From: Erysipelotrichaceae bacterium | GTDB lineage: Bacteria; Bacillota_I; Bacilli_A; Erysipelotrichales; Erysipelotrichaceae | DNA length: 34,600 nt | Direction: 5' to 3' | Assembly (NCBI GenBank): GCA_029227155.1 | Contig: JAQXZJ010000119.1 | Location: 1 to 34,600 of the forward strand | In this document: positions 14,962-25,744 of the stretch, one piece after another | How positions within the stretch are numbered: position 1 is the stretch's first letter | Layout: every line of letters begins with the position of its first letter | Translations under genes and position numbers: made by a program | Notes under the pieces: generated by a model | Databases searched by the model: none | Seen by the model: the letters and a program-made list of their open reading frames with translations, nothing else | What the model was told of the DNA's origin: nothing

Positions 14962-15888
14962 ATGGATATTATTTTGTTAATTATTGGAATTCTCTTTTTA
15001 ATTAAAGGTGCAGATGCATTTGTAGATGGCGCCAGTTCAATCGCAAACAATTTGAAAATACCTGCAATTATTGTTGGTCTTACCATCGTTTCATTTGGTA
15101 CAAGTGCTCCGGAGGCTGCTGTGAGTGTAACTGCAGCATTGGCTCATTCTAATGAAATTGCTGTAAGTAATGTTTTGGGTTCCAATCTTTTCAATATACT
15201 ATGTGTTGTTGGATGTACTGCTTTAATTGCTAAAATGCATGTACAGGAAAATATAGTAAAGAGTGAATTTCCGATTATGTTAGTAGCGAGTGCTGTTATG
15301 GTTGCTTTCTGTTTGACAGGAAGAATGGTTACTCGCCTTGAAGGAATTATACTATTGATATGTATTCTTCTATATGTGCTTCGTTTGGTTCTTCAGGCTT
15401 TAAAACAAAGAGATCAGTTAGAAGTTGAACCAGCTAAGTATACAACAGGTAAGAGTGTGCTATTTTGCATTATTGGCATTGCGGCAATCGTTCTTGGTGG
15501 GCAATTGGTCGTTAATTCAGCCTCTAATTTAGCTTTGGCATTAGGAGTCAGTGAAACAATGGTAGGATTAACTATTGTTTCTATCGGTACTTCATTACCA
15601 GAATTAGTTACTTCTGTGATTGCTGCAAAAAAAGGAGAAGTAGACATTGCATTAGGGAATGTGATTGGTTCTAATATTTTCAATATTTTATTTATCTTGG
15701 GATTATCAAGCACGGTTTCTCCAATTCCAGTTTCTGCTATGATTGATATTGATTTATTCATTATGATGGCAAGTTGTTTGTTGGTTTATGGAATTGCCTA
15801 TTGGAAGCGTTCTTTTGTGTGGCAAAGTGGACTTATCATGGTTGCAATTAATATTGCTTATATGATATTTGTCATTATTCGTGCTTAG
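14962..15888 (+). CDS. Calcium/sodium antiporter (CaCA family, YrbG-like)
   Basis: Two alpha-repeats: VGLTIVSFGTSAPEAAVSVTAAL...SNVLGSNLFNI and VGLTIVSIGTSLPELVTSVIAA...GNVIGSNIFNI. RBS before ATG 14962; the ORF-track start lies in the terminator. Confidence 0.92.
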   Translation: MDIILLIIGILFLIKGADAFVDGASSIANNLKIPAIIVGLTIVSFGTSAPEAAVSVTAALAHSNEIAVSNVLGSNLFNILCVVGCTALIAKMHVQENIVKSEFPIMLVASAVMVAFCLTGRMVTRLEGIILLICILLYVLRLVLQALKQRDQLEVEPAKYTTGKSVLFCIIGIAAIVLGGQLVVNSASNLALALGVSETMVGLTIVSIGTSLPELVTSVIAAKKGEVDIALGNVIGSNIFNILFILGLSSTVSPIPVSAMIDIDLFIMMASCLLVYGIAYWKRSFVWQSGLIMVAINIAYMIFVIIRA

Positions 15889-15930
15889 GAAATCAATTTC
15901 AATCATCGTATGAATAAGTAGGTGATTGAT

Positions 15931-16653
15931 ATGAGAAATAGAATTTATGCATATGCTATGGAATATCAGGGAGATTATAACAAGATCGAACATGCATTGA
16001 AAACCAATGAACCATATCATCCGTGTATGATGACTGAATCCTGTATTACAATTGTTGATCCAGAGTATCCGTCTAGTTTATTGCAACTGGAAAAGCCACC
16101 ATGGATTTTATTCTATGAAGGAAATATTCAGTTATTGCAGACGGAGATGATTTCTATCGTAGGAAGTCGGATTTATAGTGAAGAAGGAAAATATATGAGT
16201 GAACAGATTACACGTATATTACAACAAAAATATACAGTGGTATCTGGAATGGCCAAAGGCGTAGATACAATTGCTCATATTTATAGTCATCATACGATTG
16301 GTGTAGTGGCTCATGGACTGGATATTTGTTATCCAAAGGAAAATGAAGAATTATTTCAACGAATGAAACAAACGCAGTTATTATTAAGCGAATATCCTTT
16401 GGGAGTAAAACCACAAAAGTATTATTTTCCTTTTCGTAATCGAATTATAGTTGCTTTGGGGAAAGCATTGGTTATTACTAGTTGTAAAGAAAAGGGAGGA
16501 TCAATGGTCAGTGTAAATGAGGCACTTAAGTTGAATCGTGACGTTTATACTGTTCCTTATTCATTAAGTGATCCTTACGCACAAGGATGTAACCATTTAA
16601 TTGAGCAAGGAGCGAATATAATTCTTACATTTGATGATGTGGGAAAAATATAA
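15931..16653 (+). CDS. dprA: DNA-processing protein DprA
   Basis: ISIVGSRIYSEEGKYM, VSGMAKGVDTIAH, GLDICYPKENEELF, FPFRNRIIVALGKALVI, GGSMVSVNEAL. Confidence 0.92.
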   Translation: MRNRIYAYAMEYQGDYNKIEHALKTNEPYHPCMMTESCITIVDPEYPSSLLQLEKPPWILFYEGNIQLLQTEMISIVGSRIYSEEGKYMSEQITRILQQKYTVVSGMAKGVDTIAHIYSHHTIGVVAHGLDICYPKENEELFQRMKQTQLLLSEYPLGVKPQKYYFPFRNRIIVALGKALVITSCKEKGGSMVSVNEALKLNRDVYTVPYSLSDPYAQGCNHLIEQGANIILTFDDVGKI

Positions 16654-16710
16654 AATTGACAAATGTCAGAAAATGGCATAACTTTAATAAGAAATGACAG
16701 GAGTGTTAGA

Positions 16711-18729
16711 ATGAATCATTTAGTTATTGTGGAATCGCCATCAAAGTCGAAGACGATTGAAAAATACTTAGGAAATAATTTTAAGGTGACTTCAAGTAAG
16801 GGCCATATTTGTGATCTTGCGATTAAAGGAAAAGATGGCTTGGGAATTGATGTAGATGATCACTTTAAAACGACATATACGATCAATAAGGATAAAAAAG
16901 AAACCATCAAAGAATTAAAAAAGATGGTAAAAGAAGCAGATCAAGTCTATCTGGCAACTGACCCGGACCGTGAAGGGGAAGCTATCTCATGGCATTTAGC
17001 GCGTGAGTTAGGGTTAGATGAACAAACGACACCAAGAGTTGAATTCCATGAAATTACCAAACATGCTGTACAAGAGGCATTTGGTCATCCTCGTACGATT
17101 GATATGGATTTGGTTCGCTCTCAAGAAACAAGACGGATGTTAGACCGTATCATTGGTTTTAAATTGTCAAAATTATTGAATAACAAGATTAAGAGCAAAT
17201 CTGCTGGAAGAGTGCAATCAGTTGCATTAAAACTGATTGTAGATCGAGAAGATGAAATCAAAGCATTTGTTCCTGAAGAATATTGGACAATTCATGCGAA
17301 TTTTGAACTTGATGGGATGAGCTTTGTTGCTGATTTAGCAAAATATCAGGGAGAAAAGATTACGATCGCATCAAAAGAAGATGCAGATCGTGTGATCTTT
17401 GAAAGTGAAAACCCTTTTGTTGTATCTCAAGTTAAAAAGCAAGTGAAATCCAAAGGACCTAAAGCTCCGTTTATTACTTCTACTTTACAACAGGAAGCAT
17501 CTACAAAATTAGGTTTTTCTGCTAAAAAGACTATGCAGATTGCTCAGAAATTGTATGAGGGAATTAATATCAAAGGAGATTTAACGGGTTTGATCACTTA
17601 TATGCGTACCGATTCGACTCGTTTGAGCGATGTCTTTATGGCACAGGCAAAAGAGATGATCAAAGAACGTTATGGGAAGGAATATGTTGGTTATTATCGC
17701 ATCAAGAAAAATGAAGGAGCTCAAGATGCACATGAAGCAATTCGTCCGACTCATATAGAATATCGTCCAGAAGAAATAAAAGATTCACTAACTAATGATG
17801 AGTATAAACTATATAGTTTTATTTATTATCGTGCGATTGCTGCCCTAATGAGTGATGCAAAAAATAATACAGTAACATTAACTTTGTCAAGTTGCGGATA
17901 TGATTATGTTGCGAACGGTAAAGAAATGATATTTGATGGATATTTGAAAGCTTATGCGCCATATGAATCGAATAAAAATGAAATTTTACCGGAATTAAAA
18001 GAAAATCAAATGATGGAAGCGAAATTAGTCGATGGGAAACAACATTTTACAGAACCTCCATTGCGTTATAGTGAAGCACGTTTGATCAAAGGGTTAGAAG
18101 AATTTGGAATTGGGCGTCCAAGTACATATGCGATGATTATTGATACGATACAAGCTAGAGGATATGTTACATTAGAACGTCCTAGTGATGGAAGCAAAAC
18201 AAAAGTCTTTATTCCTACAGAACAAGGAGAATTAACTTGTCGTAAATTAGATGAGTATTTTTCAAGTATTATTAATGTAATGTATACGGCTAAGATGGAA
18301 CATGAATTAGATGAAATTGCAGATGGAAAACTAGATAACATTCAATTATTACAAAAATTCTGGGATAAGTTTATTCCACTAGTGGATCACGCATATGCAA
18401 ATATGGAAAAGAAAGAACCTGAAAAAGTTGGGGAATTGTGTCCAGATTGTGGGAAAGAATTAGTTATTCGTCAGGGACGCTATGGGAAATTTATTTCATG
18501 TAGTGGTTATCCAGAATGCAAATATACTCGTAAAATAGAAAAGCCAGCCGAAGAACAACCGGAATTGACAGATCAAGTATGTCCAGAATGTGGAGCATTC
18601 TTGTTAAGAAGAAAAAGTCGCTATGGTACTTACTTTTTTGGATGTAGTAATTTCCCAAAATGTAAGTATTTAAAGAGTGATGAAAATAGTCCAAAGAAAT
18701 TTATTCCTCGTAGAAAGAAGCGTGCATAA
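16711..18729 (+). CDS. topA: DNA topoisomerase I
   Basis: [42 protein letters not shown], two C-terminal CxxC zinc ribbons. RBS before ATG 16711. Confidence 0.97.
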   Translation: MNHLVIVESPSKSKTIEKYLGNNFKVTSSKGHICDLAIKGKDGLGIDVDDHFKTTYTINKDKKETIKELKKMVKEADQVYLATDPDREGEAISWHLARELGLDEQTTPRVEFHEITKHAVQEAFGHPRTIDMDLVRSQETRRMLDRIIGFKLSKLLNNKIKSKSAGRVQSVALKLIVDREDEIKAFVPEEYWTIHANFELDGMSFVADLAKYQGEKITIASKEDADRVIFESENPFVVSQVKKQVKSKGPKAPFITSTLQQEASTKLGFSAKKTMQIAQKLYEGINIKGDLTGLITYMRTDSTRLSDVFMAQAKEMIKERYGKEYVGYYRIKKNEGAQDAHEAIRPTHIEYRPEEIKDSLTNDEYKLYSFIYYRAIAALMSDAKNNTVTLTLSSCGYDYVANGKEMIFDGYLKAYAPYESNKNEILPELKENQMMEAKLVDGKQHFTEPPLRYSEARLIKGLEEFGIGRPSTYAMIIDTIQARGYVTLERPSDGSKTKVFIPTEQGELTCRKLDEYFSSIINVMYTAKMEHELDEIADGKLDNIQLLQKFWDKFIPLVDHAYANMEKKEPEKVGELCPDCGKELVIRQGRYGKFISCSGYPECKYTRKIEKPAEEQPELTDQVCPECGAFLLRRKSRYGTYFFGCSNFPKCKYLKSDENSPKKFIPRRKKRA

Positions 18730-18731
18730 AA

Positions 18732-20018
18732 ATGAGAGTAAACATTATTGGTGCTGGTCTTGCTGGATGTGAAGCTTGTTGGCAATTAATTAAAAGGGGG
18801 CATGAAGTTACACTATATGAAATGCGTCCGAAAAAAATGACTCCTGCACATAAAACAGAATATTTTTCTGAATTAGTGTGTTCAAATTCATTGCGGTCCG
18901 ATGCTTTAACAAATGCAGTTGGTGTTTTAAAAGAAGAGATGCGCTTGTTAGATAGTTTGATCATGAAATTTGCTGATCAACATCGTTTGCCAGCTGGAAG
19001 TGCTTTAGCAGTTGATCGTGAAGGTTTTTCCAAGGATATCACAACGTTTATTAAGCAACATCCACTTGTAAATGTTGTAGAAGAAGAGGTTGTAGAAATA
19101 CCAGAAGGCTATACGATTATTGCAACGGGTCCTTTAACTTCTGATGCTTTTTCTAGTGCTATCCAAAATTTTTTAGAAACGCAGGAATTCTACTTTTATG
19201 ATGCAGCTGCGCCTATTGTAACGAAGGATTCTATTGATTTTAGTAAAGCATATTACAAATCACGGTATGATAAAGGAGAAGCTGATTATATCAATTGTCC
19301 AATGACAAGGGAAGAGTTTTATAATTTTTATCATGCAGTGTTAACTGCTGAAACTACTAAAGTAAAAGATTTTGAAAAAGAAATCTATTTTGAGGGCTGT
19401 ATGCCGTTTGAAGAAATGGCAAGAAGGGGAGAAAAAACGTTAACGTTCGGGCCTATGAAACCTGTAGGGTTAGAAAAGGATGGAAAACGTCCTTATGCAG
19501 TGGTTCAGCTTCGTCAAGATAATGCTGCAGATACACTATACAACATTGTTGGTTTTCAAACTCATTTAACCTGGGGAGAACAAAAACGAATCATTCATAT
19601 GATACCAGGGTTAGAACAAGCAGAAATTGTACGCTATGGGGTTATGCATCGAAATACTTATATTTGTTCTCCATTATCTCTTTTACCTACCTACCAATCT
19701 AAAAAAAGAAGGGATGTATTTTTTGCTGGACAAATTACAGGGGTAGAAGGATATATTGAATCGAGTGCTTCTGGTTTGTTGGCTGGTATCAATATGAGTC
19801 GGCTATTAGAAGGAAAAGAACCATTGACACTTCCTGACACATGTATGATGGGAGCTATGGCTCATTATATTACGCATACATCAAACGAACATTTTCAGCC
19901 GATGAATGCAAATTTTGGAATTTTACGATTAGAATCAGATGTGAGAAAATCAGAAAGAAAAGAAGCTTGTGGGAAACAGGCATTAGCTGTTATTCGTGAA
20001 GTAATTAAGGAAATATAA
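18732..20018 (+). CDS. trmFO: Methylenetetrahydrofolate-tRNA-(uracil-5-)-methyltransferase TrmFO
   Basis: [59 protein letters not shown]. Confidence 0.96.
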   Translation: MRVNIIGAGLAGCEACWQLIKRGHEVTLYEMRPKKMTPAHKTEYFSELVCSNSLRSDALTNAVGVLKEEMRLLDSLIMKFADQHRLPAGSALAVDREGFSKDITTFIKQHPLVNVVEEEVVEIPEGYTIIATGPLTSDAFSSAIQNFLETQEFYFYDAAAPIVTKDSIDFSKAYYKSRYDKGEADYINCPMTREEFYNFYHAVLTAETTKVKDFEKEIYFEGCMPFEEMARRGEKTLTFGPMKPVGLEKDGKRPYAVVQLRQDNAADTLYNIVGFQTHLTWGEQKRIIHMIPGLEQAEIVRYGVMHRNTYICSPLSLLPTYQSKKRRDVFFAGQITGVEGYIESSASGLLAGINMSRLLEGKEPLTLPDTCMMGAMAHYITHTSNEHFQPMNANFGILRLESDVRKSERKEACGKQALAVIREVIKEI

Positions 20019-20020
20019 TT

Positions 20021-20917
20021 ATGGATGAAGCATTAGACGCGTTTTTAGAGTATATTCGGCAGTCAGAATCAGGATCAATTCATACACAAGATGCCTATTA
20101 TCGAGATATTCATCGCTTTATTGAGTTTTTAAAAAAAGAATCAATAACTGATTTTCAACAAGTAGATCGAAAAGTCATCAGTTCATTTATTTCTCAGTTA
20201 AGAGATGCACAATTAACAGAAAAAGCTGTTTCTGCAAGAACTTTGGCTCGTAATATTAGTTCTTTGCGGTCTTTTTATCAATACCTAAATCGTGTTTTTG
20301 ATTTTGAGTATAATCCTTTCATGAGTATTAAAACTCCGAAAATTGCAAAGCGTTTACCTGAATTTTTATTTGTGGATGAAGTGGATGCGTTATTGGATTC
20401 TATAGATCTGACAAAAGATAATGGTTTAAGAAATCGATGTATGATCGAACTTATGTATGGATGTGGTTTGCGTGTTAGTGAACTTGTAAATTTAAAAAAA
20501 GAAGATATTGATTATGAACAACGGGTTTTAAGAATTGTCGGAAAAGGAAATCGGATGCGTATGGTTCCGTTTTATGAAGATCTGAAGGATTTATTGCAAA
20601 GATATCAACAAGAAAGAAACTCTGATGAAGAATGCTTCTTTTTGAATCGAAGGGGAAAAGGTATGACCTCTCGTGCGGTTCAGTATATTTTGGACGATTG
20701 TGCTAAGAATGCTGGAATCACTATATCAGTGCATCCTCATATGTTGCGTCATAGTTTTGCGACTCATTTGTTAGATAATGGTGCTGATTTAAGGGTTGTA
20801 CAGGAACTTTTAGGGCATCAAAATTTATCGACAACACAAATATATACGCACGTTACGGTTGATCGTTTACAACAAGTTTACCAGAAGGCTCATCCAAGGG
20901 TAAATAAAACTGCTTGA
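20021..20917 (+). CDS. xerC: Tyrosine recombinase XerC/XerD type
   Basis: RNRCMIELMYGCGLRVSELVNLKKEDID and HMLRHSFATHLLDNGADLRVVQELLGHQNLSTTQIYTHV (R..HxxR..H..Y). Confidence 0.9.
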   Translation: MDEALDAFLEYIRQSESGSIHTQDAYYRDIHRFIEFLKKESITDFQQVDRKVISSFISQLRDAQLTEKAVSARTLARNISSLRSFYQYLNRVFDFEYNPFMSIKTPKIAKRLPEFLFVDEVDALLDSIDLTKDNGLRNRCMIELMYGCGLRVSELVNLKKEDIDYEQRVLRIVGKGNRMRMVPFYEDLKDLLQRYQQERNSDEECFFLNRRGKGMTSRAVQYILDDCAKNAGITISVHPHMLRHSFATHLLDNGADLRVVQELLGHQNLSTTQIYTHVTVDRLQQVYQKAHPRVNKTA

Positions 20918-20942
20918 CACGAATCATTACACGTTTTATATT
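20914..20942 (+). promoter_or_regulatory. Promoter of FMN-riboswitch/ribU transcript
   Basis: TTGACA (20914-20919), 17-bp spacer, TATATT (20937-20942). The -35 box contains the xerC stop codon. Confidence 0.75.
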
Positions 20943-20963
20943 ATAGAAGAAGCAAAATTAAAT

Positions 20964-21080
20964 ACGTCTTTGGGGCATGGTGTAAATCCCTACCGATGGT
21001 GATAGTCCATGAACCACTAAGGTGGCCGATTTGGTGAAATTCCAAGACCGACGGTGATAGTCCGGATGAGAAAAGATGAT
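20964..21080 (+). ncRNA. FMN (RFN) riboswitch
   Basis: GTCTTTGGGGCATGGTGTAAATCCCTACCGATGGTGATAGTCCATGAACC...CCGATTTGGTGAAATTCCAAGACCGACGGTGATAGTCCGGATGAGAAAAGATG matches the RFN consensus I know. Confidence 0.95.
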
Positions 21081-21097
21081 CGTTACTCAATCTAATG

Positions 21098-21136
21098 ACA
21101 GGTGTGCCCCTTTTTATGTGGAACACCTGTTTTTTC
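21098..21136 (+). terminator. Riboswitch expression-platform terminator
   Basis: ACAGGTGT...ACACCTGT followed by TTTTTT. Confidence 0.8.
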
Positions 21137-21202
21137 TTGATTGAAGTTAGATTCCTAGGGCGTTTCTTGCTGAAGGGATTTTTGAAGATCAAGGAGGAAA
21201 AA

Positions 21203-21802
21203 ATGAGAAATTCAAAAGTACGTGCGATGGCATTAGCAGCGATTATGGGAACGATTGCTTATGTATTAATGCTATTTAAAATCAATGTTCCTATTTTATC
21301 GGTATTTGCTGATTTTGATTTATCAGCTTTAGCAGAAATTATTGGTGGTTTCATTTTAGGGCCTATTGGAGCAATTGAAATTATTTCGATTAAACTTTTG
21401 CTTAAGATTGCTACAGTGGGAACACAAACAATGTTTACAGGGGAATTACAGAACTTTTTATTAAGTATTGCTTATGTATTGCCTGCTGTTTTCTATTATC
21501 GGCATCATAAAACAAAAAAAGGTGCAATGATTGGTTTAGTGATTGGCTCTATTACTTGTGTAGTAGTTGCTGTCATTACGAATTTATGGATTATTTTCCC
21601 ATTCTATATTCACTTATATGGTATGGATTGGGATACGATCGTTTCTATGAGTTCCGCAGTGAATCCATGGATCAAGGATGTTCCTACATTGATTGCGTTC
21701 TCTATTGTTCCATTCAATGTAATATCGAAGACAGTTGTTTCTGTGATTACTATGCTTGTTTATAAAAAGATAAGTATTCCAATGAAAAAATTTATTCAAT
21801 AG
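21203..21802 (+). CDS. ribU: Riboflavin ECF transporter S component RibU
   Basis: Multi-TM; VPILSVFADFDLSALAEIIGGFILGPIGAIEIISIKLLLKI; immediately downstream of the FMN riboswitch; AAGGAGG RBS. Confidence 0.88.
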   Translation: MRNSKVRAMALAAIMGTIAYVLMLFKINVPILSVFADFDLSALAEIIGGFILGPIGAIEIISIKLLLKIATVGTQTMFTGELQNFLLSIAYVLPAVFYYRHHKTKKGAMIGLVIGSITCVVVAVITNLWIIFPFYIHLYGMDWDTIVSMSSAVNPWIKDVPTLIAFSIVPFNVISKTVVSVITMLVYKKISIPMKKFIQ

Positions 21803-21815
21803 GAGGTTCAATCAA

Positions 21816-22298
21816 ATGGTCAATAAAAATATTTCATTTAAAGAAGCAGTTGAAGTTATGTTTCGTCAATTAGGTAATTACAAAATTATGGCATTGGCAA
21901 CATCGGTTAATGATTATGTAATGGTACGTAATGTTAGTTGTCTTTTCTACAATGATAAAGTTTATTTTAAAACAGATATGAATTTTCGTAAAACGCAACA
22001 ATTGATGCAGAATCCTCAAGTAGCTTTATGCTGGAATGGAGTTCAAATTGAGGGGTATGCTAAAAATAAAGGACTTGTTGTAGAAGAAGAAGGAAGAGTT
22101 TTTGAAAAATTATATCAGAAATATTTATGGGGTAGTTATAACAAGTATAGTCATGAAGATACAGAAATTTTAATTGAAGTTACTCCTCAATTTGTTGAAC
22201 TTTGGGATACGAATGAGGACAATTATGCTTATCAGATTTTTATTGATTTCAAAGACCATTCTGTATTGGTAAAGGAATATGATGATTTACAAAAATAA
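21816..22298 (+). CDS. Pyridoxamine 5'-phosphate oxidase family / flavin-nucleotide-binding split-barrel protein
   Basis: YKIMALATSVNDYVMVRNVSCLFYNDKVYFKTDMNFRKTQQLMQNPQVALCWNGVQIEGYA. Confidence 0.8.
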   Translation: MVNKNISFKEAVEVMFRQLGNYKIMALATSVNDYVMVRNVSCLFYNDKVYFKTDMNFRKTQQLMQNPQVALCWNGVQIEGYAKNKGLVVEEEGRVFEKLYQKYLWGSYNKYSHEDTEILIEVTPQFVELWDTNEDNYAYQIFIDFKDHSVLVKEYDDLQK

Positions 22299-22319
22299 CG
22301 ATAAAATAAGCATTTTTCA

Positions 22320-22348
22320 TTGTTATTTGCAAAATAATGTGATAGAAT
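22320..22348 (+). promoter_or_regulatory. Promoter of rpsB-tsf
   Basis: TTGTTA (22320-22325), 17-bp spacer, TAGAAT (22343-22348). Confidence 0.6.
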
Positions 22349-22354
22349 ATCAGA

Positions 22355-22471
22355 CGGTATCCTGAAAAGAGTTGGATACACATCGCACACCATGAATTCA
22401 ATAATCCGTGCTCAATAGAGTTATTGTTGTTCGAAATGGTGGAGGCACAACGGAAATGGAGGACTTAAATA
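22355..22471 (+). ncRNA. Candidate structured rpsB leader (possible S2 autoregulatory element)
   Basis: Hairpin GTATCC/GGATAC. Nested helices CACCAT (22388-22393)/ATGGTG (22436-22441) and CAATAA (22399-22404)/TTATTG (22421-22426). Loop GTGC (22408-22411) is complementary to GCAC (22445-22448). Confidence 0.6.
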
Positions 22472-23392
22472 ATGTCAGTTGTAACGATGAGAAAATTATT
22501 AGAGGCTGGCGTTCACTTTGGCCATCAAACAAGAAAATGGGATCCAAAGATGAAACCAAATATCTACACTGCAAAAAATGGTGTATATATTATCAATCTT
22601 GAGAAAACTCAGGAACAATTAGATACTGCTTACAATGCAATGAAAGAAATTGCTGAACGTGGCGGTAAAGTACTATTCGTAGGTACTAAAAGACAGGCTC
22701 AACCTGTTGTATTAGAAGAAGCTTTACGTTCTGGTTCTTTCTATGTTAACCAACGTTGGTTGGGTGGTATCCTAACAAACTTCCGTACGATTCAAAAACG
22801 TATCAAACGTTTGATTGAGATTGAAGAAATGGAAGAAAGCGGATCAATTAACAACTATCCTAAGAAAGAAGTTGCTTTAATTCGTAAAGAAGCAGCTCGT
22901 TTACAAAATTTCTTAGGTGGTATCAAGGAAATGAAAAAACTTCCTGATGCTGTCTTTGTAGTTGAACCAAAAGAAGAACACAACGCAGTTGCTGAAGCTA
23001 AAAAATTAGGTATCCCTGTATTTGGTATCTGTGATACAAACTGTGATCCTGCTTTAGTTGATTATCCAATTTCTGGTAATGATGATGCTGCTCGCTCTAT
23101 TAAATTAATCGTTTCTTTGATGGCTGATGCTATTCTTGAAGCAAAAGGTGAAGTATTATCTGTTGCTTATACACAAGATGAAGCTGCAGAAGTAACTATG
23201 GAAGACGTTATCATTAATGTTGAAGAACAAAACGCTGAAAATGAAAGAAGACGCCGTGCTCGTATGGAAGAAAGACGTCAACGTCAAAACCAAAGAGATT
23301 TCAGAAGAAATAACTTTAAACCTCGTAACAATGGGGAAAAAGCACAAGAAGTAAAAGCAGAAGCTGAAGCTCCAGCTGCTACTCAAGAATAG
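22472..23392 (+). CDS. rpsB: 30S ribosomal protein S2
   Basis: [46 protein letters not shown]. Confidence 0.97.
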   Translation: MSVVTMRKLLEAGVHFGHQTRKWDPKMKPNIYTAKNGVYIINLEKTQEQLDTAYNAMKEIAERGGKVLFVGTKRQAQPVVLEEALRSGSFYVNQRWLGGILTNFRTIQKRIKRLIEIEEMEESGSINNYPKKEVALIRKEAARLQNFLGGIKEMKKLPDAVFVVEPKEEHNAVAEAKKLGIPVFGICDTNCDPALVDYPISGNDDAARSIKLIVSLMADAILEAKGEVLSVAYTQDEAAEVTMEDVIINVEEQNAENERRRRARMEERRQRQNQRDFRRNNFKPRNNGEKAQEVKAEAEAPAATQE

Positions 23393-23404
23393 GAGGATTC
23401 AAAC

Positions 23405-24292
23405 ATGGCTATTACTGCTTCAATGGTAAAAGAATTACGTGAAAAAACTGGTGCTGGTATGATGGATTGCAAAAAAGCCTTAACAGAATGTGATGGCGAT
23501 ATGGCTAAAGCTATCGACTGGTTACGTGAAAAAGGTATTGCAAAAGCTGCTAAAAAATCTGGAAGAATCGCTGCTGAAGGATTAAGTAAAGTTGTTGCTG
23601 ATGGAAATGTTGCTGTTTTAGTTGAAATGAACTCAGAAACAGATTTCGTTGCTAAAAATGAACAATTCTTAGCTGTATTAGATACAGTTGCTCGTACAAT
23701 TTTAGCGAATCAGCCTACTGATTTAGAAACTGCTTTAGCTTTGACAACAGAAAATGGTACAACAATTAATGACTTAATTGTAGAAGCTACAGCTACTATT
23801 GGTGAAAAGATTACATTACGTCGTTTTGAAATCGTAACTAAAGAAGATGGTGATGCATTCGGTATTTACTCTCATATGGGTGGTAAAATTACTTCTGTTG
23901 CAATCGTTAATCCAGCAAATGCTGAAATTGCAAAAGATATGGCAATGCAAGTTGCTTCTATGAATCCACAATATGTTTCTCAGGATGTAATGCCTAAAGA
24001 AATCGTGGAACATGAACGTGGTATCCAAATGGAAATCATGAAAAACAATCCTGCAGATGCTTCTAAACCAGATGCAATCAAAGAAAAAATGTTAGCAGGT
24101 CGCGTAAGCAAAGCATTACAAGATATGTGCTTATTAGATCAAGAATTCTTCAAAGATACGAATATCAAAGTCGGAAAATTCTTGAAAGGTGAAGGCGTTA
24201 CTGTTAAAGGATTTGTTCGTTATGCAGTAGGTGAAGGTCTTGAAAAACGGACTGAAAACTTTGCTGAAGAAGTTGCAAAAGCAAGTAAATAG
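23405..24292 (+). CDS. tsf: Elongation factor Ts
   Basis: MVKELREKTGAGMMDCKKALTECDGDMAKAIDWLREKG; NSETDFVAKNEQF. Confidence 0.97.
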   Translation: MAITASMVKELREKTGAGMMDCKKALTECDGDMAKAIDWLREKGIAKAAKKSGRIAAEGLSKVVADGNVAVLVEMNSETDFVAKNEQFLAVLDTVARTILANQPTDLETALALTTENGTTINDLIVEATATIGEKITLRRFEIVTKEDGDAFGIYSHMGGKITSVAIVNPANAEIAKDMAMQVASMNPQYVSQDVMPKEIVEHERGIQMEIMKNNPADASKPDAIKEKMLAGRVSKALQDMCLLDQEFFKDTNIKVGKFLKGEGVTVKGFVRYAVGEGLEKRTENFAEEVAKASK

Positions 24293-24300
24293 TTGATTAA

Positions 24301-24331
24301 AAAAATAGAGACTTCTGTCTCTATTTTTTTT
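24301..24331 (+). terminator. Terminator after tsf
   Basis: AAAAATAGAGAC-ttct-GTCTCTATTTTT plus T tract. Confidence 0.9.
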
Positions 24332-24362
24332 ATGATAAAATCAGTCGTTTACACATACAAAG

Positions 24363-24391
24363 GTTGTATTATTTGCCACTTTTCGATATAA
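24363..24391 (+). promoter_or_regulatory. Promoter of pyrH-frr cluster
   Basis: TTGTAT, 17-bp spacer, TATAAT (24386-24391). Confidence 0.65.
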
Positions 24392-24431
24392 TATAGAAGA
24401 TATTGAGAATAGAATGAAAGGAATCATACAT

Positions 24432-25145
24432 ATGTACAAACGAGTTTTATTAAAACTAAGTGGAGAAGCATTATCAGGTAAAGAAAAGATCTTTGATCCT
24501 GAAGTTTTGTCTTGTTTGGCTAATGAATTAAAAGAAATATATGATGAAGGGGTTGAACTAGCCATCGTTGTTGGTGGTGGAAACTTCATTCGTGGCAAAT
24601 TTGCTGAGGAATTAAATATGGATCGGGTTCAAGTAGATAACATGGGTATGTTAGCTACAGTGATTAATGCATTAGCAGTGCAAAATGCATTAGAGAAAGC
24701 GGGAGTACCAACTCGGGTACAAACAGCAATTGAAATGAATAAGATTGCTGAACCATATATTCAGCGTCGTGCAATCCGTCATTTAGAAAAGAAAAGAGTT
24801 GTTATTTTTGGAGCCGGTACAGGAAGCCCTTTTTTCTCAACAGATACAACTGCAGCTTTAAGAGCGAGTGAAATCAAAGCTGAAGTAATTCTAATGGCTA
24901 AAAATGGTGTGGATGGAGTTTATTCTGCAGATCCAAAATATCATCCAGAGGCAGAGAAATATGATCATCTGACATATATGGAGATTATAGAAAAAGGATT
25001 AACAGTTATGGATACGACTGCAATCTCTATGTGTATGGATAATAATATTGATTTGATCGTCTTTAATATGAATGATATGAAAAATATTAAACGTGTTGTT
25101 CACGGAGAAAAAATTGGAACGGTTGTTAATAAGGAGGAAAAATAA
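24432..25145 (+). CDS. pyrH: UMP kinase
   Basis: [41 protein letters not shown]. Confidence 0.96.
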   Translation: MYKRVLLKLSGEALSGKEKIFDPEVLSCLANELKEIYDEGVELAIVVGGGNFIRGKFAEELNMDRVQVDNMGMLATVINALAVQNALEKAGVPTRVQTAIEMNKIAEPYIQRRAIRHLEKKRVVIFGAGTGSPFFSTDTTAALRASEIKAEVILMAKNGVDGVYSADPKYHPEAEKYDHLTYMEIIEKGLTVMDTTAISMCMDNNIDLIVFNMNDMKNIKRVVHGEKIGTVVNKEEK

Positions 25146-25690
25146 TGGCACAATCAATGGAACAAGCAAAAACAAAGTTAACTAAAATCGTTGAAAATTT
25201 AGAAGCTGCATATCGAGACATTCGTACTAGTGGAGCAAATCCAAATATGTTAAGTAAAGTTGAGGTGGAGTATTATGGATGTATGACACCAATTTCTCAA
25301 TTAGCTAGTATTTCTGTAGTTGAAGGAAGACAGTTATATATCAAGCCTTTTGATAACACAGTTACAAAAGCAATTGAAAAAGCAATTTTTGCTTGCAATC
25401 TTGGTTTAACACCTCAAAATGAAGGAAATGCGATTCGTATTTCTGTTCCACCACTAACAGAAGAACGTCGGAAAGAATTTACGAAATTAGCTTCTAAATA
25501 TGCTGAGGAAGCTAAAGTTGCATGTCGTAATGTTAGACGTGATGTTATGGAAGGTATCAAAAAGGATAAAGAAACACCAGAGGACGTTCGTAAATCTCAA
25601 GAACAAGATGTACAAAAAATGACAGATGAATTTACTAAGAGAATTGATCAAATTTGTGCAGCTAAATCTAAAGAAATCATGTCTGTTTAA
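25145..25690 (+). CDS. frr: Ribosome recycling factor
   Basis: RTSGANPNMLSKVEVEYYG; RISVPPLTEERRKEFTKLASKYAEEAKVACRNVRRD. Confidence 0.96.
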   Translation: MAQSMEQAKTKLTKIVENLEAAYRDIRTSGANPNMLSKVEVEYYGCMTPISQLASISVVEGRQLYIKPFDNTVTKAIEKAIFACNLGLTPQNEGNAIRISVPPLTEERRKEFTKLASKYAEEAKVACRNVRRDVMEGIKKDKETPEDVRKSQEQDVQKMTDEFTKRIDQICAAKSKEIMSV

Positions 25691-25744
25691 AAATGAATCA
25701 GTTAATATAGCCCCTAGTGGGCTATTCTAGTAGGAGGAGTAAGT

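Noticed and set aside
15414-15761. 115-aa minus-strand ORF
   Set aside because: Mirror reading of the CaCA antiporter repeat region, a common artefact in conserved genes.
20021-20917. Tyrosine recombinase as evidence for a mobile element
   Set aside because: It is the housekeeping XerC/D type in the conserved topA-trmFO-xerC order, with no att-like repeats or cargo beside it.
20941-21192. 83-aa minus-strand ORF
   Set aside because: It lies entirely over the FMN riboswitch and its terminator on the other strand, with no independent coding evidence.
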